The translations under genes were made by a program, and so were the position numbers. A stretch of 32,182 nt of DNA from Brucella pseudogrignonensis. Lineage in GTDB: Bacteria; Pseudomonadota; Alphaproteobacteria; Rhizobiales; Rhizobiaceae. Numbering within the stretch: the stretch's first letter is position 1; each line of letters begins with the position of its first letter. The stretch covers positions 1 through 32,182 of the forward strand of contig NZ_NNRM01000051.1 in assembly GCF_002252525.1 (NCBI RefSeq), written 5' to 3'. This document shows, in pieces, positions 8,086 to 15,174 of this stretch. The notes beneath the pieces were generated by a model that did not search any database, was not told where the DNA came from, and saw only the letters and a list, made by a program, of their open reading frames with translations.

Positions 8086-9048
8086 TCAAGCCGCGTATTT
8101 CTGAACAGCACCCGGGAGCTTGCTCCACTCGGCATACCAGCTGTTGAACAGCTTGAACTGCGCTTCGACATAGCCGCGCTGGCTGTCGGAAAGAGCATCT
8201 GTTTCGTTGAAGTGCAGCGTGTATTCCTTGTCGCCCTTCAGAACCATCATGTGCTTGAAATAGAGCACCAGGTCCGGACCTTCATCGAAGGACGAAAGCA
8301 CAGCAAGCGCCTGTTCGAGTTCAAGCGCACGCTGGCGTGCATCAGCATCGCCCGCAGCTGCAGCCTGCGACAGCTTGCACATCTGAATGACTTCCTTCGG
8401 CAGAACATTGCCGATGCCGGTGATGGCGCCGGTTGCACCGCAATTGACGAAGCCGTGGAACACAGCCGTATCAACACCGATCATCAGCGTGACATCATCA
8501 TCGCGGCTGGTGATGTTTTCAGCTGCATAACGCATGTCGGCAGGGCCGCCGAATTCCTTGAAGCCAACAAGGTTCGGATGCTCTGCGCGCAAAGCGAAGA
8601 AAAGATCCGCGCGAGTGGCAAAGCCATAATAAGGGCTGTTGTAGATAACGGCAGGCAGATCAGGTGCAGCCGACAGGATGGCCTTGAAATGCGCTTTCTG
8701 CGCTGCAATCACCGAACCACGCGACAGGACGCGCGGGATGACCATAAGGCCCTTGGCGCCAACCTTCTGCGCGTGTGCTGCATGCGCTGCGGCAACGGCT
8801 GTGTTCACAGCGCCGGTTCCAACGATAACAGGAATACCAGCAGCGGTCAGGCGTGCAACGCCTTCCATGCGCTGTTCATCTGTGAGGAGCGGCCAGTCGC
8901 CCATCGAACCACAATAAACGACAGCCGACATACCAGCGGCGATCAGTTCCTTACCCTTGCGCACCAGCGCATCATAATCGGGTGTGCGATCATCCTTGCA
9001 AGGGGTCATCAGAGCCGGAATCACGCCGGAAAAGATATTGGCAGCCAT
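8086..9048 (-). CDS. DapA/NAL-family protein, probable pyrroline-4-hydroxy-2-carboxylate deaminase (HypD-like)
   Basis: A 320-residue (beta/alpha)8 enzyme of the dihydrodipicolinate synthase/N-acetylneuraminate lyase family. The Schiff-base Lys164 is in LVGFKEFGG and the proton-relay Tyr136 in VIYNSPYYGF. The usual GTTGE carboxylate-binding loop reads CGSMGDWPLL, a departure that fits deaminases rather than true DapA. In rhizobia, HypD opens and deaminates delta1-pyrroline-4-hydroxy-2-carboxylate to alpha-ketoglutarate semialdehyde, the substrate of the dehydrogenase at 5319-6833. A GAGGAG ribosome site lies 6 bases before the ATG. Its own upstream region (9049-9216) holds a hairpin repeat and two palindromes, so it probably has its own regulated promoter rather than depending on the upstream gntR transcript. 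Confidence 0.88.
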   Translation of the reverse strand: MAANIFSGVIPALMTPCKDDRTPDYDALVRKGKELIAAGMSAVVYCGSMGDWPLLTDEQRMEGVARLTAAGIPVIVGTGAVNTAVAAAHAAHAQKVGAKGLMVIPRVLSRGSVIAAQKAHFKAILSAAPDLPAVIYNSPYYGFATRADLFFALRAEHPNLVGFKEFGGPADMRYAAENITSRDDDVTLMIGVDTAVFHGFVNCGATGAITGIGNVLPKEVIQMCKLSQAAAAGDADARQRALELEQALAVLSSFDEGPDLVLYFKHMMVLKGDKEYTLHFNETDALSDSQRGYVEAQFKLFNSWYAEWSKLPGAVQKYAA

Positions 9049-9062
9049 CTAAAACTCCTCTC

Positions 9063-9117
9063 AGAGCATTTCCGTCATGCGCGAAGCGACGTGGATCGGA
9101 AAATGCAACAAAACAAA
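9063..9117. repeat. RIME-like hairpin repeat, copy A (divergent)
   Basis: Begins AGAGCATTTCCG, carries GCGAAGCG in the middle and ends CGGAAAATGC followed by an AAACAAAA tail. GCATTTCCG pairs with CGGAAAATGC. The outer parts match copies B (9937) and C (11216), but the inner loop differs. Confidence 0.65.
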
Positions 9118-9168
9118 ACCAGAGTGACTGAAGCACTGGCGACGCAATGCCGCCTGTCAGCCTCTGTA

Positions 9169-9203
9169 ACTGATATATCAGTCTGTATTTTATTTGTCGA
9201 CAG
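9169..9203. promoter_or_regulatory. Operator-like palindrome cluster upstream of the DapA-family gene
   Basis: Contains ACTGATATATCAGT (9169-9182, a perfect 14-bp palindrome) directly followed by TCTGTA-N4-ATTTGTCGACAG (9182-9203). The second unit is repeated exactly, apart from the four spacer bases, at 11191-11212 before the M24 peptidase gene. Likely binding sites for the neighbouring GntR regulator; inference from repetition and position. Confidence 0.62.
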
Positions 9204-9216
9204 AAATTATGTGGGG

Positions 9217-9921
9217 CTACAAACTTATTTCCAGACGGTCATCGCGCATTACCAGTTTCTGAACCTGACGCACGATCTGTTCTGCATGTTCATGAGCCAG
9301 CTGTTCGGCCAGCTTCATGTCCCGTGCAGCGATTGCTGCGATCATTTCTTCATGCTCCTCCACAAAGCGGCGGGGCAACTGATCATTATAGGACTGATAA
9401 TAAAGTCGCAGAATGCGCCGACCTTCATCCAGCAAACGTTTGAAAAGGCTCGTGAAATAGGGATTGCGCCCAGCCTCTGCAATTGCAAGATGAAGTTCCG
9501 CATTGGTCGCAATCATCAAAAGCGCATCCTGCGCTTCCACAGCCTTGGTGAACTCGGCCTGATGCAACGCGATGATATCCAGATCTTCCTGGCGATGGTT
9601 CTTGGCTGCAAGCTGGGTTGTGACGCGATACATCAAAGTCAGCGCGTCGAAATAGGTATGCATGTTGAGGAAATCGATGTTCGACACCATGGTCGAGCGA
9701 TTTGGCAGGGTGTCGATTAGGCCCTCGCCTGCCAGCCGCACCAAAGCCTCACGGATTGGCGTACGGGACATTTTGAACCGCTCTGCAAGCTGTACCTCGT
9801 CGATCGGGCTGCCGGGAGGCAGCACCAGATCGAGGATTTCATCGCGCAGCAGGTCATAGACCATTTTCCCGCCAGAACCGCGCTTGCGTTCAGGGATGGC
9901 GTTTGTATCGCTTTCCGTCAT
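9217..9921 (-). CDS. GntR-family (FCD type) transcriptional regulator, HypR-like
   Basis: A 234-residue regulator. Residues ~20-80 form the winged helix of the GntR family (KMVYDLLRDEILDLVLPPGSPIDE, then AERFKMSRTPIREALVRLAGEGLI). Residues ~95-220 form an all-helical FCD effector domain with the usual metal/ligand histidine in NAELHLAIAEAG and another in EEHEEMI. The ATG at 9921 is chosen because AAAGGAG lies 6 bases upstream; an upstream extension would translate the hairpin repeat at 9937-9992 and is rejected. GntR proteins of this class repress hydroxyproline loci in rhizobia (HypR), and the gene sits amid HypD-, HypS- and HypH-like genes. Its likely targets are the TTTGT-NN-ACAG boxes nearby. 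The effector is unknown from sequence. Confidence 0.88.
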   Translation of the reverse strand: MTESDTNAIPERKRGSGGKMVYDLLRDEILDLVLPPGSPIDEVQLAERFKMSRTPIREALVRLAGEGLIDTLPNRSTMVSNIDFLNMHTYFDALTLMYRVTTQLAAKNHRQEDLDIIALHQAEFTKAVEAQDALLMIATNAELHLAIAEAGRNPYFTSLFKRLLDEGRRILRLYYQSYNDQLPRRFVEEHEEMIAAIAARDMKLAEQLAHEHAEQIVRQVQKLVMRDDRLEISL

Positions 9922-9936
9922 CGGCATCTCCTTTAA

Positions 9937-9992
9937 AGCATTTCCAGCAAAAGTGCGTAGCGGTTTTGCGTAGGATAATGCGACAAACAAAA
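9937..9992. repeat. RIME-like hairpin repeat, copy B
   Basis: Starts AAGCATTTCCAGCAAAAG, contains AGCGGTTTTGCG, and ends GGATAATGCG with an AAACAAAAA tail. GCATT/AATGC and GCAAAA/TTTTGC pair to make a hairpin. It is about 42/45 identical to copy C over the core and fills the gap between the M24 gene and gntR. Confidence 0.8.
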
Positions 9993-9993
9993 A

Positions 9994-11136
9994 TCACGCA
10001 AATGGTTCGGTTGGTCCCTTGGCGGGCTGCGTAAACCACTGCGCGCCTTCAGCGCTCATGTAAATATGATCTTCCAGACGCACGCCAAACTGTCCCGGCA
10101 CGACGATCATCGGTTCATTTGAGAAGCACATACCCGGTTGCAGCGGCAACTGATTGCCACGAACAATATAAGGTGCTTCATGGATTTCCAGTCCCAGACC
10201 GTGCCCCGCACGATGCGGAAGACCGGGGAGCTGATAATCTGGCCCTAAGCCATGCTTGACCAGCACGGCGCGAGCGGCATCATCGAGGCTGGAACAGGCA
10301 GCACCAATCTTCGCAGCATCGAACACGGCTTGCTGCGCCTGCCGTTCAATTGTCCAGATGCGTTCAAAATCGGCTGTCGGCTCGTCCAGCATATAGGTGC
10401 GGGTCAGATCGGAATGATAACCATCGATCCGGCAACCGGTATCCACTAGAATAACATCGCCATTTTTATAGAACTGTTCGCCATCCGCGCCATGAGGCAG
10501 AGAGGTGGCCTCGCCAAAGGAAACGATACAGAAGGTCGAGCCGCCGCCAGCGCCCAATTCACGATGCTGCTCGTCGATAAAGCGCACAACATCGGAGGCG
10601 GCTATGCCCGGACGAATAAACTGATGTGCGCGGCGATGCACTTCCAGCGTCAGCCCCATGGCATATTTGATGATGTCGATTTCGGTCTGCGACTTGACGA
10701 TACGCTGTTCACGAATGATCGGGCCAGCATCCACAAGACGGTCGGCGCCAATTTGTCCACGCAAAGCGATATAAACAAAGAGCGGCACAGCATCGTCAAC
10801 GGCGAGCGTTTCGCCGGCTTTCAGCAGTGAGGCAACGAGGGCTGCACTGTTTTGCTCTTCCTGCCAGATGCGGATTTCACCAGCCAAATGCGGAAGGCTT
10901 TCCACACGGCTCTGCTCAAAACCCGGAACGATATAGACAATCTCGCTTTGCGTAATCACTGCGCCAAGCAGGCGCTCGCTCGAATGCCAGACAAGGCCCG
11001 TGTAATAAAGCAGGCTCTCGGTCGACCCAAGCAGCAAGGCACCAATGTTTGTTTCGCTAAGACGACGACGCAATACGTCGATACGCTCCAGCCGCTCATC
11101 ATTGGAAATGCTTGGATATTGGGTGGTGAGAGACAT
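9994..11136 (-). CDS. M24-family metallopeptidase (Xaa-Pro dipeptidase/aminopeptidase P type)
   Basis: A 380-residue pita-bread enzyme. An N-terminal creatinase-like domain (residues ~15-145) precedes the catalytic domain (~150-370). All five dimetal ligands can be placed: Asp232 (LVDTGCRIDG), Asp243 (HSDLTRTY), His312 (AGHGLGLEIHE), Glu341 (SNEPMIV) and Glu355 (RLEDHI). Most family members cleave bonds next to proline; others act on creatine or ectoine-type substrates, so exact specificity is open. An AAGGAA site precedes the ATG. The 22-bp box at 11191-11212 is shared with the promoter of the DapA-family gene, tying this peptidase to the (hydroxy)proline set. No signal peptide is seen, so it acts in the cytoplasm on imported peptides or derivatives. 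Confidence 0.88.
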   Translation of the reverse strand: MSLTTQYPSISNDERLERIDVLRRRLSETNIGALLLGSTESLLYYTGLVWHSSERLLGAVITQSEIVYIVPGFEQSRVESLPHLAGEIRIWQEEQNSAALVASLLKAGETLAVDDAVPLFVYIALRGQIGADRLVDAGPIIREQRIVKSQTEIDIIKYAMGLTLEVHRRAHQFIRPGIAASDVVRFIDEQHRELGAGGGSTFCIVSFGEATSLPHGADGEQFYKNGDVILVDTGCRIDGYHSDLTRTYMLDEPTADFERIWTIERQAQQAVFDAAKIGAACSSLDDAARAVLVKHGLGPDYQLPGLPHRAGHGLGLEIHEAPYIVRGNQLPLQPGMCFSNEPMIVVPGQFGVRLEDHIYMSAEGAQWFTQPAKGPTEPFA

Positions 11137-11190
11137 TGCTTATTCCTTTCAGCCCGCCACGGACTCTGTGACGCGCTGAAAGGATAAATC

Positions 11191-11212
11191 TCTGTACGCA
11201 ATTTGTCGACAG
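11191..11212. promoter_or_regulatory. Operator-like box upstream of the M24 peptidase gene
   Basis: TCTGTA-N4-ATTTGTCGACAG, identical outside the four spacer bases to 9182-9203. Its near edge is 54 bp before the M24 start codon. Probable GntR-family site. Confidence 0.62.
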
Positions 11213-11215
11213 GCA

Positions 11216-11270
11216 GAGCATTTCCAGCAAAAGTCCGAAGCGGTTTTGCGTTGGATAATGCGAAAACGAA
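11216..11270. repeat. RIME-like hairpin repeat, copy C
   Basis: Starts AGAGCATTTCCAGCAAAAG, contains AAGCGGTTTTGCG, and ends GGATAATGCG with an A-rich tail. It has the same orientation as copy B and lies between the M24 peptidase gene and the permease gene. Confidence 0.8.
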
Positions 11271-11276
11271 AGAAAA

Positions 11277-11316
11277 AAAGCGGTTCTGGAAATTCGGCTT
11301 CCACAAGAACCGCTTT
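11277..11316 (-). terminator. Terminator-like hairpin at the end of the ABC permease gene
   Basis: AAAGCGGTTCT and AGAACCGCTTT form an 11-bp stem around an 18-base loop. It reaches into the permease stop codon. On the minus strand it is followed by a T run, as in a rho-independent terminator, so the transporter and the M24 gene are probably separate transcripts. Confidence 0.75.
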
Positions 11317-12994
11317 AGGTTTTCACCAAACCTGTGCGCTTGAGCAGTCCCATAAGAAGAAGCGGCAGCAGTGTCGTCAACAGGATCGCAATGAACGCCA
11401 TGGCCATGCCAAGTCCAATTGATCCCTGTTCAAACTGACGCCAGATAAAGATGGAGATCGTCTGCATACCGACAGGCGCCACCAGAATGGAAGCAACCAG
11501 CTCACGCGTTGCCACCGCAAAGACCAACAGCATCGCGGTAATCAGGCTTGGTGCGATCAGCGGCAGCATGATGCGGCGGAAAGTCGTAAAACTGCTTGCT
11601 CCACAGACACGCGCCGCAGCTTCGAGATTATCACCAATCTGATGAAACGCCGCCGTTGCATAACGGATTGGCTGCGGCAGCAAGATACAGCAATAGGCAA
11701 GCAACAGAATGAGCGGCGTATTGTAAGGTGAAATGAGCAGTGATGGCTGGTTCCACGCAAGGATAAGACCGACCGCAACAACAACACCGGGAAGCGAATT
11801 TGGCAGCACTGTTAGAACATCGAGCCAGAAACGCCCACGGAAACGCATTTTCACAACTGCATAGGCAGCGATAGCACCCAGCAAACCGGTCAGAAGCGCA
11901 CTTGCGACACCCAATGAAAGACTGTTGGTAAGCGCTCGCATAGCGCCCGCGCTGTTGTCAGCGATATCTGCAAAATTATCAAAACCGAGATTAGACAGCG
12001 TTAGCCCGCCGGAAATGGTCTTCGACATGGCCGTTGCGAGAATGGCAAGGAGCGGCACGCCGGTTGCAGCAAATGCAACCACACCAAACAGGATGATGAC
12101 AGGAACCTTGAACGCACCGAGATCACGTTTGTCTTTGTTCTGCGGTTTACCGCCAGTCGTCACATAAGAACGGCGCGTCAAAATCCAGCGTTGAAGCATG
12201 AAAGCCGCAAGAGATAACAACACCAGTGCCAGCGAGAACACAGCTGCACCCGAAAGATCAATCGGCCAGTCAGATATGCGAAGGTCGATTTCCGTTACCA
12301 GCACGTCGAAGCCCGAACGACTTCCAAGTGCAGCTGGTGTGCCATATTCCTCGATTGCCGAAGCGAATACGAGCAGCAGACTTGCTGCAAGTCCCGGTGT
12401 TGCCAACGGCAGCGTGATGCGGAAGAAAGAACGCCATGGCGACGCGCCAAACACACGGCCCACATCGGAATAGCGTGCGCCAACCGCTTCAATCGTGCGC
12501 GACACCGCGAAATAGACCAGCGGAAACGTGTTGAGCGCCATCACGAATGTCATACCGCCAAGCGAAAACAGAAACGGTGCGAGGTTGAAGCCAGCAAGCT
12601 GATCGAGATAACCGCGCGGCTGCAAAGTCATGATCCAGCCAAGCGTCGCAATATAGGGCGGGATCATGAAGGGCACGAGCATCAGCACGTCCCAGACCAG
12701 CGCAAACGGCACTTTATAAAGCGCCCGGAACACGGCGAGCGGCACTGCGATGATAGCCGACAGCACGACGACGCTGACACCGAGCAAAATGGTGTTGCCG
12801 ATCATGCGCAGGAGCTTTGGATCTTCAAACAATGCAGGCAAATGCACAAAAGGCGCGCTGAACACGCCCTGCCCGATCTGCGGAAAAATGGCCTGCAAAA
12901 CAATGAAAATAAACGGAACCGCGACGACAATGGCAAGGCCGATGACGGCTACAAGCCCAAGCGGATTTGCAGCGGTAGCGGTCTTAGCACTCAT
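11315..12994 (-). CDS. ABC transporter permease with two fused transmembrane domains (FbpB-like)
   Basis: A 559-residue inner-membrane protein with about twelve helices in two repeated permease halves. This is the architecture of FbpB/SfuB-type importers for iron(III), thiamine, 2-aminoethylphosphonate and related solutes. Each half holds the cytoplasmic loop that docks on the ATPase: near residues 185-215 (YSDVGRVFGASPWRSFFRITLPL) and about 445-475 (LEAAARVCGASSFTTFRRIMLPL). The start at 12994 has an AGAGG site 5 bases upstream; a longer frame to 13048 has none. It is the third gene of the ATPase, binding protein, permease order, separated from the binding-protein gene by a strong hairpin. 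The substrate cannot be read from sequence. Confidence 0.9.
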   Translation of the reverse strand: MSAKTATAANPLGLVAVIGLAIVVAVPFIFIVLQAIFPQIGQGVFSAPFVHLPALFEDPKLLRMIGNTILLGVSVVVLSAIIAVPLAVFRALYKVPFALVWDVLMLVPFMIPPYIATLGWIMTLQPRGYLDQLAGFNLAPFLFSLGGMTFVMALNTFPLVYFAVSRTIEAVGARYSDVGRVFGASPWRSFFRITLPLATPGLAASLLLVFASAIEEYGTPAALGSRSGFDVLVTEIDLRISDWPIDLSGAAVFSLALVLLSLAAFMLQRWILTRRSYVTTGGKPQNKDKRDLGAFKVPVIILFGVVAFAATGVPLLAILATAMSKTISGGLTLSNLGFDNFADIADNSAGAMRALTNSLSLGVASALLTGLLGAIAAYAVVKMRFRGRFWLDVLTVLPNSLPGVVVAVGLILAWNQPSLLISPYNTPLILLLAYCCILLPQPIRYATAAFHQIGDNLEAAARVCGASSFTTFRRIMLPLIAPSLITAMLLVFAVATRELVASILVAPVGMQTISIFIWRQFEQGSIGLGMAMAFIAILLTTLLPLLLMGLLKRTGLVKT

Positions 12995-13059
12995 GATTGC
13001 CTCTGCGGTATTCCCGCCGCCTTGGAAAAGGCAGCGTTTTAAAAACAAAACAAAATGAA

Positions 13060-13090
13060 GCGGCTCTCCTCAACAAGTGAGGAGAGCCGC
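13060..13090 (-). terminator. Intra-operon hairpin between binding-protein and permease genes
   Basis: Perfect 13-bp stem (GCGGCTCTCCTCA / TGAGGAGAGCCGC) with a 5-base loop, beginning 8 bases after the binding-protein stop. On the minus strand it is followed by an interrupted T-rich tract. It could be a partial terminator or an mRNA stabiliser that raises binding-protein levels over permease. Confidence 0.8.
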
Positions 13091-13097
13091 CCGTTCA

Positions 13098-14060
13098 TTA
13101 CTTTTTCGCGCCGAAGATCGCGTTGAATTCCTTCAGCGTTTCGTTGCGCTTGCCATAAACAGCTTCTGCATCGATCTTCAGAATTTTGAGATCGCTGATC
13201 AGAGGACGGTTTGCTGCTACGTCGGAACGTGCAGGCATCAAATAGGCCTTTGCAACCATTTCCTGGCCTTCATCGGAAAGCATGTAATCGATGAACTGCT
13301 TGGCTTCGTCCTGATTTTTCGACCAGTTGAGGATCATGGCCGGACGCGGCGCAATGACGGTGCCCGATGTTGGGAAGATCACGTCAATGGCTTCACCCTT
13401 AGCCTTGCCTGCAAGCGAGATGTAATCGACAGCGCCAAAAACAGCAGCTTTCGCGCCCTGAAGCACAGGGTTCAGCGCTTCTGCATTGGCACCGGCAGCA
13501 ACCGCGCCGTTTTCATGCAGATGCTTGAACAAGTCCCAGCCCTGCTCCGCCTGCAAAGCTGCAACGAGTTCGAAAGTTGCGCCCGACTGCGATGGATCTG
13601 GCAGGTTCACCAGATCCTTATATTCCGGCTTGGCAAGGTCGGCCCATTCGGTTGGCTTTGGCGTCTTGCTGTTCGGGTTCCATGCGATGCCGAGAGCAGA
13701 AACGCCCTGTGCAACAGCGGTTTCATTCTTCAGAAAATCAGGAACTTTTTCAGCGTTCAGGCTGGTGTAAGCCACGAGCCAGTCGCGCTTGGCGAAATCG
13801 GTTGCTGTGTCCCAGGAAGCCGAAATCAGAACGTCGACAACAGGGTTGGCAGCTTCAGCTTCGATACGAGCCATGACCTTGCCAGTGGTTGCCTGAAAGA
13901 TATTGACCTTCGTGCCGGTCTTGGCCGTGAAGCCAGCGGCCAGACCTTCAATCAGCTTGCCAGGACCAGCCGAATAAACGGTGATGTCGGCAAAAGCGGC
14001 CGTGCTTGCAAGCAGTGCTGCGGCGAATGCCATGCCTGCACCGAAAAGGGACTTCTTCAT
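13098..14060 (-). CDS. Periplasmic solute-binding protein of an FbpA-like ABC importer
   Basis: A 320-residue extracellular solute-binding protein. The signal peptide is clear (MKKSLFGAG, hydrophobic core, cut after AFA at residue ~24). The mature part starts DITVYSAGPGKLIEGLAAGF, the usual beginning of the FbpA/thiamine/2-AEP binding-protein group, and continues with NIFQATTGKVMARIEAEA and VDVLISASWDTATDF. The start at 14060 has GGAG 6 bases upstream; a frame extending to 14150 would overlap the ATPase gene and lacks a signal peptide at its start. The paired tyrosines of true ferric-binding proteins are not evident, so I would not call it an iron transporter. The ligand is unknown. Confidence 0.88.
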   Translation of the reverse strand: MKKSLFGAGMAFAAALLASTAAFADITVYSAGPGKLIEGLAAGFTAKTGTKVNIFQATTGKVMARIEAEAANPVVDVLISASWDTATDFAKRDWLVAYTSLNAEKVPDFLKNETAVAQGVSALGIAWNPNSKTPKPTEWADLAKPEYKDLVNLPDPSQSGATFELVAALQAEQGWDLFKHLHENGAVAAGANAEALNPVLQGAKAAVFGAVDYISLAGKAKGEAIDVIFPTSGTVIAPRPAMILNWSKNQDEAKQFIDYMLSDEGQEMVAKAYLMPARSDVAANRPLISDLKILKIDAEAVYGKRNETLKEFNAIFGAKK

Positions 14061-14097
14061 TAATCTCTCCTGAGATGTGCCTGAGATGAAAGAGCTA

Positions 14098-15174
14098 TTA
14101 GGCGAACCAGCGAAGTTGTTCCGCATCGATTGCAATGCCCACCGGAACACCCAGAGAATGACGAGCGCTATCGAGATAGGTCAGTTCGTGACCTTTATGC
14201 TGCGAACCGATGCGGACTGTTGTGAGATGTCCATCACCACGGAACTGCGTGCGCAGAACGGTGGCAGGAATAGATGCGTCGCTCATTTCGACGCTGCGAA
14301 CTGAGCGTGACGGCAACAGCACATGTGTCGCCATTGCGGGCGCGGCATGGTGCGACAGGTGGATTTCCGTTTGCGCTATGCGATAGCCGGCATTTGCGCG
14401 TTCAACAGGCATCACACAACCCAGCCGCAGAAAATCCGCAACTGCTGGCGTAGACGGCTGCGCAACAAGCATTTCGGGTGCTGCAAGCTGTTCGATAACG
14501 CCCGCCCGCATGATTGCAACCTGATGCGCCAGCGAGAAAGCCTCGCTTTGGTCATGCGTCACATAGATGGCGGTGAGACCGAGATTGGCGACGAGCTGGC
14601 CGATTTCGCTGACCATGTTTTCGCGCAATTCACGATCAAGATTGGAGAGGGGCTCATCAAACAATACGAGGCCCGGCTCGGCAACGATTGCACGCGCAAT
14701 CGCCACACGCTGTTGCTGTCCGCCAGACATATCGCTGATCGAGCGATCGCCGAAGCCAGTAAGACCAACGCGGTCGAGTGCAGATTTCACACGCGCTTCG
14801 CGCTCGGCACGCCCGACACCACGCATTTCGAGCGGAAACGAGACATTTCCATAGACCGACATGTGCGGCCAGAGTGCGTAGTCTTGAAACACCATGCCGA
14901 GGTGGCGCTTTTCAGGCGGCGCAAAACGACCACTCGCCGCATCAGCAACCTGCACACCATTGATCGTGACAGAACCCCTGGTCGGCGCAAGCAAACCGGC
15001 TACGAGACGCAGAAGAGTTGTCTTCCCACATCCTGACGGGCCAAGCAGAGCAAGCGTCTGACCTTTTGGCAGTGCCAGATCAATGTTCTTGAGGATCGTA
15101 TTGCTACCATAGGCAAGGCTTAAACCTTCTGCCTTTACAGCAACATCCGCGTGTATTTTGGTTTCATGTAACAT
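14098..15174 (-). CDS. ABC transporter ATP-binding protein (FbpC/PotA-like, with TOBE domain)
   Basis: A 358-residue ATPase. Walker A is GPSGCGKTT (45-53), the Q-loop is VFQDY (Gln98), the signature SGGQQQ (151-156), Walker B LVLFDEP (170-176) and the switch His208 in VTHDQSEA. The ~120-residue C-terminal part is a TOBE-like regulatory domain (for example VLLPSRSVRSVEM). It drives the permease at 11315-12994 with the binding protein at 13098-14060. It is the first gene of the transcript; the ATG at 15174 has no good ribosome site, which may mean weak initiation. The upstream 458 bp also feed the divergent pilus operon. Confidence 0.92.
   Translation of the reverse strand: MLHETKIHADVAVKAEGLSLAYGSNTILKNIDLALPKGQTLALLGPSGCGKTTLLRLVAGLLAPTRGSVTINGVQVADAASGRFAPPEKRHLGMVFQDYALWPHMSVYGNVSFPLEMRGVGRAEREARVKSALDRVGLTGFGDRSISDMSGGQQQRVAIARAIVAEPGLVLFDEPLSNLDRELRENMVSEIGQLVANLGLTAIYVTHDQSEAFSLAHQVAIMRAGVIEQLAAPEMLVAQPSTPAVADFLRLGCVMPVERANAGYRIAQTEIHLSHHAAPAMATHVLLPSRSVRSVEMSDASIPATVLRTQFRGDGHLTTVRIGSQHKGHELTYLDSARHSLGVPVGIAIDAEQLRWFA

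Noticed and set aside
8086-9048. Lysine-biosynthetic dihydrodipicolinate synthase (dapA)
   Set aside because: The GTTGE loop is altered to GSMGD, and the neighbours are catabolic, not lysine-biosynthetic.
8212-9720. 502-codon plus-strand open frame
   Set aside because: It runs antisense over the DapA-family and GntR genes, both of which have clear family motifs; it is rich in Cys, His and Arg as shadow frames are.
9922-9990. N-terminal extension of the GntR protein
   Set aside because: It is the translation of the hairpin repeat; the same residue string arises from the other copy near 11216. A proper ribosome site precedes the internal ATG.
13077-14063. 328-codon plus-strand open frame
   Set aside because: Antisense to the solute-binding-protein gene, which has a clear signal peptide and family match.
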